A DNA stretch of 5,070 nucleotides, from the NCBI GenBank assembly GCA_900755865.1, contig CAAEHZ010000009.1, forward strand, positions 1 through 5,070. The letters run 5' to 3'. Positions 1 through 5,070 of this stretch are shown here, piece after piece. The notes under the pieces are model-generated. The model was given only the letters and a program-made list of their open reading frames with translations, was not told the DNA's origin and did no database searches. The translations under genes and the position numbers were made by a program. Numbering within the stretch: the stretch's first letter is position 1; each line of letters starts with the position of its first letter. The DNA comes from Lachnospiraceae bacterium (GTDB lineage: Bacteria; Bacillota; Clostridia; Lachnospirales; Lachnospiraceae).

Positions 1-489
1 GCAACTCTCCGGTTTGGACCGAACTGGGGCGTGGAGCTGGAGGCAAAACTTGTCTTCCTAAATGAAATCACGCTGGCGCAGGCGGCGGCAAAGCTGGGGC
101 ATTTCAGTTACAGCAATGCCCTGCTGGATTTGGATGAGGAACAGGTGGCGGGACTATATGCCATGGTACAGCAGGGAATTGTATGGAATACTGCGGATGG
201 ACGTGTCAACCTCAATTCCACCGGTACCATTGAATTGGATGCTCACAGCCGCTTTGCAGGACTTCTGATAAACGGCACCACCAGCATGGATATCAAGTGG
301 TGGCTGTTAAAGTATAACAGCAGCCAGACAGGCGACCTCTGCCTTGGACTTTATACCACTTATTCCGGGGAGCATGAGCTGGTACTGGTTTTCAAATATA
401 TGGATACGAAAAAAGGAAAGATAAAGGGCGGTTTCTATTATATTGACCAGAATGGTAAGGCAGGAAAAAATTCCGGTTTCTTAAAGTAA
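1..489 (+). CDS. 3' end of an unrecognised protein gene (partial)
   Basis: The reading frame is open from the first base of the window to a TAA at 487-489, giving at least 163 residues of a C-terminal region. A GTG at 31 could be read as a start, but it has no convincing ribosome binding site and the frame continues upstream of it, so the gene most likely begins outside the window. I do not recognise the family. The visible part has a helical, alanine/leucine-rich stretch early on, then a beta-rich half with many aromatic residues (WWLLKY, LYTTYSG, FKYMD, FYYID) and a short Gly/Lys-rich tail. There is no membrane segment in the visible part. It lies 50 bases upstream of the surface-protein gene on the same strand, so co-transcription is likely. 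Codon use matches the downstream genes. That it is a real gene is fairly secure; its function is unknown. Confidence 0.75.
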   Translation, partial: ATLRFGPNWGVELEAKLVFLNEITLAQAAAKLGHFSYSNALLDLDEEQVAGLYAMVQQGIVWNTADGRVNLNSTGTIELDAHSRFAGLLINGTTSMDIKWWLLKYNSSQTGDLCLGLYTTYSGEHELVLVFKYMDTKKGKIKGGFYYIDQNGKAGKNSGFLK

Positions 490-516
490 CCGGCAAAACT
501 CACTATACGTAAAAGT

Positions 517-534
517 GTGCGCAGAAATGGAGAT
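517..534 (+). repeat. 18-base motif shared with the acetyltransferase leader
   Basis: GTGCGCAGAAATGGAGAT here matches the minus strand at 4883-4866 with a single A/G difference. It ends six bases before the ATG at 540 and contains the ribosome binding site. The 30 bases further upstream do not match the structured element, so this would be a fragment or an independently conserved leader motif. Confidence 0.6.
529..532 (+). promoter_or_regulatory. Ribosome binding site of the surface-protein gene, inside a repeated motif
   Basis: GGAG at 529-532 lies seven bases before the ATG at 540 and fixes that start. It sits inside an 18-base stretch (517-534) that also occurs, with one mismatch, in front of the acetyltransferase on the minus strand (4883-4866). 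Confidence 0.7.
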
Positions 535-539
535 GGAAA

Positions 540-2534
540 ATGTCCAGAGGAAGAAAGATAGTACAATATATAGCAGTCTGGATGCTGGCAATATTCGGGC
601 TGGGAGGCTTTTATCTGAAAGCAGAGGCGGCTTCCCAGCAGATTGCCCGGCTGGAGGAAGCCGCAGATTTGACGGTAATGTTTAACTTTGACCAGGAAAA
701 TGTGGATATTACCTTTGTTTCGCCCAGCGGTGCCAGATACACGAAGGACACCGCCGGAGTGGAATTTGCAGAGGGAGAGCTTTGGAGCACTTACCGGATA
801 ACGGGGGCAGAAGCGGGGAGCTGGTCGGTAGAATATGATTTGGGGGCAAACAGCCAGATTGAATATTCGATAATTGAGGAGGCTTACGGCATCTGGATTC
901 AGTATGTGAACATAGTCAGCCAGCAGGAGGACAGCCTGGAGGTTTCCTTTGAAGCGGACGGAGATGGGGAAGCGGTATGGTTCGACTATACGCTCTGGGC
1001 GGTCTGCAATACAGACGATTCCCTTTCCGGAAAAATACAGGAGGGCAGAGCCAGAACCGAAGAGGAAACTTTGGTTACGGCGAATTTGAGTAAACTGAAC
1101 AGCGGAGATTATACGTTGAAGCTGGAAGTAAGCCGCATGGATGGGGATGCGGAGGTATTCGATTCCATGATGGGGGACAGCTTTTCCTATACGAATGGAA
1201 AGGCGCCGGAGGGACTGGACAGTTATAAAGTATATCTGGATATGAGCAGACAGGATGTCCGGCTGGACTGGTCGGAGAGTGCAGTTCGTGCGGATGAGTA
1301 TCAGGTCAGCGTTTACGGAACAGAGCTTTTATATCAGGAAACTCTGGACAGGGAAGAAAGGGAACCTTCCTTTTCCTATCCGGCGGATACCAGCCAGCTT
1401 CAGATTTCCCTTTCCGGAAAGCAGAACAATCTGTGGTCGGCACCTGTGGTGATAACCATTCCCATTTCGGGAGAGGAATATTTAAGAAATGCAACGGGGG
1501 ATGTAACCGGCTCCGGACAGCTTGCTCTGGAATATGCGGTGACAAAGGAGAGGACTTTAACGGTACAAAAGGGGGAGGAGTCAGCGCAGTATCTGCTGAA
1601 TGGAACGGACACTGTCTATATTACCCTGCAGCAGGGAATTAACCGGATTTATGCGGAGTTTGAGGGAGATAACAATATTTTCTATGTAGCAGACGTAGAG
1701 GTATATTATGATTTATATCCCCCGGAAATTATCCTGTATGATGCGCTGGACGGCAAAACCTTTTCCGGAGAATCCGTGGATATTCTGGGAAAGGTGAAGG
1801 AGGCGGAATCTCTTACCATTAACGGGGAAGCAATAGCCATTGAAGAGGATGGCAGTTTTACTTATTCCTGTAAGCTGGGCACCGGAGAAAATCTGGTGGA
1901 ATTAAAAGCGCAGGACGGGAATGGAAATATGACAATGCGGGTATTGACCCTGTATAAGGCAGGAGCCATTACCGGGGAAGTGCCGAAAAACAGCTTTTGG
2001 ATGCGGTTTTTGCCTCTGCTGATTTCCCTTGGGTGCAGTCTGATAATCATTTTATTTGCTGCAATTTTTATAAGAAAGAAGAAAAAGAAAGAGGATAGCG
2101 AGCAGGAAACAGGGGAAGTACAGGCAGAAACGGAAGCCGGTACAGAGGCGGAAGGAACCGGAACGGAAGCAGGAGCCGGGGCGGTAGAATCAGAACAGCC
2201 CGGAGAAAAAAAGCAGCAGAAAAAGCAGAAAAAGACGGGCTTTCCTGTAAAATGGCTGGTGGCAGTTTTGCTTACAGGGTTTGCAACGGGAATCTGCATC
2301 TGGCAGTGGATTCGCTGTGAATTATTTATACGCTCCCTGGAATATCTGACGCTGGTGGAGCAGTCCTTTACCAGAGCTTATCAGTATTTGCAGTTAAGAA
2401 AAATATTGATGATTTCTTCCGGCGCAGGCGTTGCAATTTGTCTTTTGCTGATAATTATTACGATTTTGGCTGCAAAGAAGAGGAAAAAACGTAGAGAAGG
2501 AGAACAGTATGACACATCCGGCATGGTTAGATAA
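540..2534 (+). CDS. Secreted multidomain beta-sandwich protein with three C-terminal membrane segments
   Basis: This 664-residue protein is predicted to be anchored in the cytoplasmic membrane with a large extracellular part. Residues 1-31 form a signal peptide (basic start, hydrophobic core, AEA-A cleavage site). Residues 44-114 resemble the beta-sandwich found near von Willebrand A domains and in PPC-like domains (VDITFVSPSG, then GSWSVEY). Residues 116-216 and about 318-393 look like further beta-sandwiches. Residues 226-312 are fibronectin III-like, and 394-473 resemble the glucodextranase B-type Ig fold (PPEI, LDGKTFSG, DGSFTY, GENLVELKAQDGNGN). Membrane segments lie near 490-511, 570-590 and 622-645. 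The positively charged RKKKKK (512-517), the KKQQKKQKK run (557-565) and KKRKKRR (646-652) place 512-569 and the tail inside the cell. The inner linker 518-556 is rich in Glu, Ala, Thr and Gly and is probably disordered. I see no catalytic motif. A role in surface binding or signalling is possible but unproven. The 3' end overlaps the GH13 gene by 26 bases. Confidence 0.85.
   Translation: MSRGRKIVQYIAVWMLAIFGLGGFYLKAEAASQQIARLEEAADLTVMFNFDQENVDITFVSPSGARYTKDTAGVEFAEGELWSTYRITGAEAGSWSVEYDLGANSQIEYSIIEEAYGIWIQYVNIVSQQEDSLEVSFEADGDGEAVWFDYTLWAVCNTDDSLSGKIQEGRARTEEETLVTANLSKLNSGDYTLKLEVSRMDGDAEVFDSMMGDSFSYTNGKAPEGLDSYKVYLDMSRQDVRLDWSESAVRADEYQVSVYGTELLYQETLDREEREPSFSYPADTSQLQISLSGKQNNLWSAPVVITIPISGEEYLRNATGDVTGSGQLALEYAVTKERTLTVQKGEESAQYLLNGTDTVYITLQQGINRIYAEFEGDNNIFYVADVEVYYDLYPPEIILYDALDGKTFSGESVDILGKVKEAESLTINGEAIAIEEDGSFTYSCKLGTGENLVELKAQDGNGNMTMRVLTLYKAGAITGEVPKNSFWMRFLPLLISLGCSLIIILFAAIFIRKKKKKEDSEQETGEVQAETEAGTEAEGTGTEAGAGAVESEQPGEKKQQKKQKKTGFPVKWLVAVLLTGFATGICIWQWIRCELFIRSLEYLTLVEQSFTRAYQYLQLRKILMISSGAGVAICLLLIIITILAAKKRKKRREGEQYDTSGMVR
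2497..2502 (+). promoter_or_regulatory. Ribosome binding site of the GH13 gene, inside the preceding gene
   Basis: AAGGAG at 2497-2502 sits six bases before the ATG at 2509. It is embedded in the last codons of the surface-protein gene, which runs on to 2534. The strong site and the 26-base overlap suggest translational coupling of the two genes. Confidence 0.8.
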
Positions 2535-4050
2535 CGCAATTTTTTATGAAATATATCCGCAGTCCTTTATGGATACAAATGCGGATGGCATCGGAGATTT
2601 TCAGGGAATTATAGAAAAACTGGATTACATAAAGGCACTTGGCTGTAATGCAATCTGGATGAATCCCTGCTTTGATTCTCCCTTTGGGGATGCGGGGTAT
2701 GATGTATCAGATTATTACAAGGCAGCACCCCGCTATGGAACCAATGAGGATTTGAAAAGACTTTTTCAGGAAGTGCATAAAAGGAATATGCACATTCTGC
2801 TGGATTTGGTTCCGGGACATACCAGTATAGAGCACAAGTGGTTTCTGGAGTCCATGAAAGCAGAACAGAATGAATATACGGACAGATATGTATGGACGGA
2901 CAATGTATGGGTGCAGCCGGAGGGATATGGTACTATCAGGGGAATTTCCGACAGAAACGGTTCCTGCATGGTAAATTTCTTTTCCCATCAGCCAGCCCTG
3001 AATTACGGGTTTTACAAGCCGGATAAATCCTGGCAGCAGCCTGTGGATGCAGAAGGACCGAGAGCAACCTTAAAGGAGCTTATGAATATTATGAGTTTCT
3101 GGCTTTTGATGGGATGCGATGGTTTCCGGGTAGATATGGCAGGTTCACTGGTGAAAAATGATGAGGACGGAAAGGGAACCATTCAGTTATGGAAGGAAGT
3201 CCGGCAGTTTTTGAATGAAAAGTTCCCGGATGCGGCTATGGTTTCAGAATGGGGACAGCCGGATAAGTCCTTACAGGGAGGCTTCCATATGGATTTCCTG
3301 CTTCATTTTGGACCGTCCCACTATAATGATTTGTTCCGGTGCGAGAATCCGTTCTTTGCAGGAAACGGGGATGTTTCGGAATTTGTGGACAAATATATTG
3401 AAAACTATGAAAAATCCGAGAGGAAGGGGCTTATCTGTATTCCCTCCGGCAATCATGATATGGACAGGCTTGCCAGAACGGTAAAGGGAGATAAGGCGAA
3501 GATTGCCTTTGCTTTTCTGCTTTCCATGCCGGGAGCTCCCTTTGTTTATTACGGGGATGAAATTGGTATGAGATATGTGGAGGGGCTGACCTCTGTGGAG
3601 GGAGGCTATAACAGAACCGGTTCCCGTTCGCCGATGCAGTGGGATGATTCTGTCAATGCCGGATTCAGTACGGCGGCATCAGATATGCTTTACATAAAGC
3701 AGGATGAAGGAGAGGACAGACCTACTGTAAAAAGGGAGATGGCAGATAAGGATTCCCTTTGGAATGAGATAAACAGGCTGATATCCATCAGGCAGCAACA
3801 TAGTGCCCTCCAGAGTCTTGCGGATATCCGGTTTATTTATGCGGAAAAGAATAAATATCCTCTTGTCTATGTCAGGGAGAATGCAGAAGAAAAAATACTG
3901 GTATATCTGAATCCTTCTGAAAGGGAAGTTTCCTTTGAGTATGGGGAGAGCGGTTTGTTTGAAACAATCTATTCCTTTGGGGAAACTTTTAAGAGAGAAG
4001 GGAAGCGTATTACGGTGGCAGCAAATTCCGCGGGCTTTGTCAGGGTATAG
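2509..4050 (+). CDS. GH13 (alpha-amylase family) glycoside hydrolase, alpha-glucosidase type
   Basis: This 513-residue enzyme is expected to hydrolyse or transfer alpha-glucosidic bonds in short malto- or isomalto-oligosaccharides. It has no signal peptide, so it should act in the cytoplasm. The order of conserved GH13 regions is clear: FYEIYPQSF (12-20), a calcium-loop motif DTNADGIGD (22-30), GCNAIWMNPCFDSP (45-58), region I DLVPGHTS (99-106), QPALNY (161-166), region II GFRVD with nucleophile D209, region III SEWG with acid/base E247, region IV NHD with D317 as transition-state stabiliser, GAPFVYYGDEIGM (342-354) and RSPMQWD (373-379). A C-terminal beta domain follows from about 430. Length matches oligo-1,6-glucosidase, trehalose synthase and related subfamilies. 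Region I carries Gly103 where Asn is usual, and region III (SEWG) is not typical of oligo-1,6-glucosidases, so the subfamily and exact substrate are unsettled. Sucrose, trehalose or maltose activity is possible. The start is set by the AAGGAG at 2497. Confidence 0.93.
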   Translation: MTHPAWLDNAIFYEIYPQSFMDTNADGIGDFQGIIEKLDYIKALGCNAIWMNPCFDSPFGDAGYDVSDYYKAAPRYGTNEDLKRLFQEVHKRNMHILLDLVPGHTSIEHKWFLESMKAEQNEYTDRYVWTDNVWVQPEGYGTIRGISDRNGSCMVNFFSHQPALNYGFYKPDKSWQQPVDAEGPRATLKELMNIMSFWLLMGCDGFRVDMAGSLVKNDEDGKGTIQLWKEVRQFLNEKFPDAAMVSEWGQPDKSLQGGFHMDFLLHFGPSHYNDLFRCENPFFAGNGDVSEFVDKYIENYEKSERKGLICIPSGNHDMDRLARTVKGDKAKIAFAFLLSMPGAPFVYYGDEIGMRYVEGLTSVEGGYNRTGSRSPMQWDDSVNAGFSTAASDMLYIKQDEGEDRPTVKREMADKDSLWNEINRLISIRQQHSALQSLADIRFIYAEKNKYPLVYVRENAEEKILVYLNPSEREVSFEYGESGLFETIYSFGETFKREGKRITVAANSAGFVRV

Positions 4051-4066
4051 ATTTAAATAAAAGTAA

Positions 4067-4180
4067 TTCTTATCTGGATTTTGGGAAGGGAGTAATTCTG
4101 TTGCACTTCATGATGACCCTGAGATATGGGTGGATACAATATATCAATGGGTGAATGAAGAGGGGGTATTGGAAATGTAA
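4067..4180 (+). pseudogene. Start-less coding remnant of unknown origin
   Basis: After an in-frame TAA at 4064-4066, this frame reads 37 codons to a TAA at 4178-4180. The last 25 or so residues look protein-like rather than random (HDDPEIWVDTIYQWVNEEG), with an amphipathic, acidic and aromatic helix-like pattern. There is no in-frame ATG, GTG or TTG early enough to serve as a start. The best reading is the C-terminal scrap of a decayed or displaced gene. The nearby terminator at 4187 lies only six bases past its stop, as if it once ended that gene. I cannot name a family, and chance is not excluded for such a short stretch. Confidence 0.3.
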
Positions 4181-4186
4181 ATTTGT

Positions 4187-4225
4187 GGGCATGCCGGGGA
4201 ACATATTCGGTGTGCCCTGTTTTTT
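4187..4225 (+). terminator. Rho-independent terminator ending the operon
   Basis: The arms GGGCATGCCG (4187-4196) and CGGTGTGCCC (4208-4217) form a 10-bp stem with two central G-U wobbles and an 11-base loop. A T run follows at 4220-4225. It lies 137 bases after the GH13 stop, on the same strand, with no complete gene between. On the minus strand it lacks a good U tract, so it is mainly a plus-strand terminator. Confidence 0.85.
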
Positions 4226-4228
4226 ATT

Positions 4229-4289
4229 CTGATTTGAATATGAAAGTGCATTGATATACAAAAGATTTCATGCTATTCTTTGAAATCAG
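4229..4289. repeat. Imperfect inverted repeat (possible long hairpin)
   Basis: CTGATTT (4229-4235) pairs with AAATCAG (4283-4289). Inside it AAAG (4243-4246) can pair with CTTT (4278-4281) and GCAT (4248-4251) with ATGC (4270-4273), leaving asymmetric internal loops. It is AT-rich and weak, so it may be chance or a worn remnant of an inserted repeat. It overlaps the promoter-like pair at 4251-4279. Confidence 0.3.
4251..4279 (+). promoter_or_regulatory. Sigma-A-like promoter candidate facing the acetyltransferase 3' end
   Basis: TTGATA (4251-4256, five of six matches to TTGACA) and TATTCT (4274-4279, four of six to TATAAT) are separated by exactly 17 bases. No plus-strand gene follows; 4280-4390 holds no supported reading frame. 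If active, it would make a transcript running antisense into the acetyltransferase gene. In AT-rich DNA such a match can occur by chance. Confidence 0.3.
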
Positions 4290-4390
4290 TACCAGAGATT
4301 TTTGAAAAATAGATACAAAAGGTTGAACAGTCAGACCAGAATACCTATTTTGCTATTTTTATGGATATGCAGCTTTCGTGTCCCAGCTTT

Positions 4391-4861
4391 TTATTTTCGT
4401 GTCATTCTGTAAAATGTTCCCGAACCGATACTGGTTTCAAGCTGATACGGTGCCCCGTCGATTACAAATCCGGCTTTTTCATAACAATGTATCGCCCGTT
4501 TATTCCATTCTCTTACCTCTAAGTACAGAGGCTTTGCAGGGTGTTGACTTTTGGAAAATTCATACGCAATTTGCAACATCTGCTGCCCATATCCCTGATT
4601 GCAGTAATCGGGATTTGTGCCAATCCCGATAAATACTTCCGTAGCTTCCTCTAAAATATTAACGAAGCCTGCAAATATATCTTTGTCATAAAACGAATGG
4701 TAGTTGTTTGCGGAAGCAGGGTTCATAAAACCTAATTTTTTCGCTTTCATTTCATCATATGTTGGCAGGTTGTAAAGCGCATATTCATTTGGGTACTTCC
4801 AGGAACATACAATCTGCTTTTCTGTTTCTGTCATAATGTGGTGTTCTAAGCTGTATTGCAT
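4391..4861 (-). CDS. GNAT-family N-acetyltransferase
   Basis: Read from the ATG at 4861, this is a 156-residue acetyl-CoA-dependent acetyltransferase; the acceptor is unknown. The N-terminal block CSWKYPNEYALYNLP (19-33) is a recognisable feature of one GNAT subgroup. Motif A, the acetyl-CoA pyrophosphate-binding loop, is seen at NPDYCNQGYGQQML (83-96), with Cys87 where Arg or Gln often stands. Motif B is EVREWNKRAIHCYEKAGF (115-132), the usual N-x-x-A-x-x-x-Y-E-K-x-G-F pattern. The frame can be extended to an ATG at 4969, but those 36 extra residues are encoded by the stem-loops of the upstream repeat, precede the expected first beta strand and look non-coding. The start at 4861 has a GGGGA at 4871-4867, five bases away. 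The gene is convergent to the operon, visibly AT-richer, and probably an independent unit with no link to sugar metabolism. Confidence 0.88.
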   Translation of the reverse strand: MQYSLEHHIMTETEKQIVCSWKYPNEYALYNLPTYDEMKAKKLGFMNPASANNYHSFYDKDIFAGFVNILEEATEVFIGIGTNPDYCNQGYGQQMLQIAYEFSKSQHPAKPLYLEVREWNKRAIHCYEKAGFVIDGAPYQLETSIGSGTFYRMTRK

Positions 4862-4866
4862 ATTAA

Positions 4867-4871
4867 TCCCC
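4867..4871 (-). promoter_or_regulatory. Ribosome binding site deciding the acetyltransferase start
   Basis: On the minus strand, GGGGA lies five bases before the ATG at 4861. It is a moderate Shine-Dalgarno match but better placed than anything upstream of the ATG at 4969. It belongs to the end of the structured repeat. Confidence 0.5.
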
Positions 4872-4935
4872 ATTTCTGCGCACTTCTCCAACGCATCTCG
4901 AGTTTGTGTCAAGTGCGCGCAGACACAAATCTCGC

Positions 4936-4971
4936 GTGTGAAAAATATGCTATCAGGCATATTTTTCACAC
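4936..4971. repeat. Perfect 15-bp stem-loop (hairpin B)
   Basis: The left arm (4936-4950, beginning GTGTGAAAAA) and the right arm (4957-4971, ending TTTTTCACAC) are exact reverse complements around the loop TATCAG. It is the strongest hairpin in the window. No T run follows on either strand, so it is not a standard terminator. It overlaps the first codons of the longer, rejected acetyltransferase start. Confidence 0.9.
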
Positions 4972-5054
4972 TATTCCGCAGGCATTATTTTGCCGAATGA
5001 ATCGCAAACTGAATTTCAGATTCAGTTCTACTTTTAAAGACTGCTTTGTGCCCA

Positions 5055-5070
5055 TTTTTGTATACAAAAA
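5055..5070. promoter_or_regulatory. 16-bp perfect palindrome, operator-like or element end
   Basis: TTTTTGTATACAAAAA is its own reverse complement. The GTATAC core with AT-rich flanks resembles sites bound by dimeric repressors of the GntR type, but it could equally be the terminal part of the neighbouring structured repeat. It is cut off by the window edge, so longer symmetry cannot be judged. Confidence 0.35.

Larger units (their letters stand above)
4866..5070 (-). repeat. Structured intergenic element with tandem stem-loops, possible dispersed repeat
   Basis: About 205 bases upstream of the acetyltransferase are dense in inverted repeats. Hairpin A has TTTGTGTC (4903-4910) against GACACAAA (4922-4929), extendable by CGAG/CTCG (4899-4902, 4931-4934) across a one-base bulge. 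Hairpin B is a perfect 15-bp stem (4936-4950, 4957-4971) with a six-base loop. Hairpin C is GGCA/TGCC (4981-4984, 4991-4994). Hairpin D is AACTGAAT/ATTCAGTT (5007-5014, 5020-5027). A 16-bp palindrome closes the window. The gene-proximal 18 bases (4883-4866) recur at 517-534 with one mismatch. I associate this kind of sequence with repeated intergenic DNA in Lachnospiraceae, but that is from memory and unverified here. The right boundary may lie beyond the window. Confidence 0.6.

Noticed and set aside
31..33. GTG as a start codon for the first gene
   Set aside because: The frame stays open to base 1 and no ribosome binding site stands before the GTG; truncation by the window is more likely.
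481..509. Promoter in front of the surface-protein gene (TTAAAG, 17 bases, TATACG)
   Set aside because: The -35 box matches only three of six bases, the gap between the genes is only 50 bases, and an operon reading is simpler.
1862..2299. Long minus-strand open frame inside the surface-protein gene
   Set aside because: It is the complement of the Glu/Lys-rich linker and a membrane region. Its Phe/Ser/Pro-rich translation has no domain features, and the plus-strand gene is clearly real.
4371..4397. AGCT/AGCT stem followed by T's as a terminator near the acetyltransferase stop
   Set aside because: The stem is only four self-complementary bases with a ten-base loop, too weak to support.
4374..4402. 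Short direct repeat TTCGTGTC around the acetyltransferase stop
   Set aside because: Only eight bases; expected by chance and without further structure.
4378..4632. Plus-strand open frame opposite the acetyltransferase
   Set aside because: The minus-strand frame carries clear GNAT motifs; the plus-strand translation shows none.
4890..4912. TTGACA on the minus strand (4912-4907) as the -35 box of the acetyltransferase promoter
   Set aside because: The sequence 16-18 bases downstream is GC- and purine-rich (TGGAGAA) and has no -10 match. The hexamer is part of hairpin A.

Overview
The window looks like chromosomal DNA from a low-to-moderate-GC Gram-positive gut-type Clostridium relative, most likely Lachnospiraceae. 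The basis is strong purine-rich Shine-Dalgarno sites, tight co-directional packing, a secreted protein with a Gram-positive style signal peptide, and a structured intergenic repeat of a kind I associate with that family. This placement is inference; no rRNA or marker gene is present.

Layout. Positions 1-2534 hold two plus-strand genes: the 3' end of an unrecognised gene (1-489, open at the left edge) and a 664-residue surface protein (540-2534). The latter has a signal peptide, several beta-sandwich domains outside the cell, three membrane segments and a charged cytoplasmic linker. Its last 26 bases overlap the start of a 513-residue cytoplasmic GH13 alpha-glucosidase-type enzyme (2509-4050). 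The three genes read as one operon. It probably ends at a well-formed rho-independent terminator at 4187-4225.

Positions 4051-4390 contain no intact gene. They hold a start-less coding remnant (4067-4180), the terminator, an imperfect inverted repeat and a plus-strand promoter-like pair. On the minus strand, 4861-4391 encodes a GNAT-family N-acetyltransferase convergent to the operon. It is AT-richer and functionally unrelated to the operon.

Positions 4866-5070, upstream of the acetyltransferase, form a compact series of stem-loops ending in a 16-bp perfect palindrome at the window edge. The gene-proximal 18 bases of this element recur with one mismatch directly in front of the surface-protein gene (517-534). 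At both sites the element supplies or abuts the ribosome binding site. This mobile-looking structured leader and the unusual surface-protein/GH13 overlap are the two most noteworthy things here. I see no CRISPR, insertion sequence with a transposase, tRNA or rRNA.
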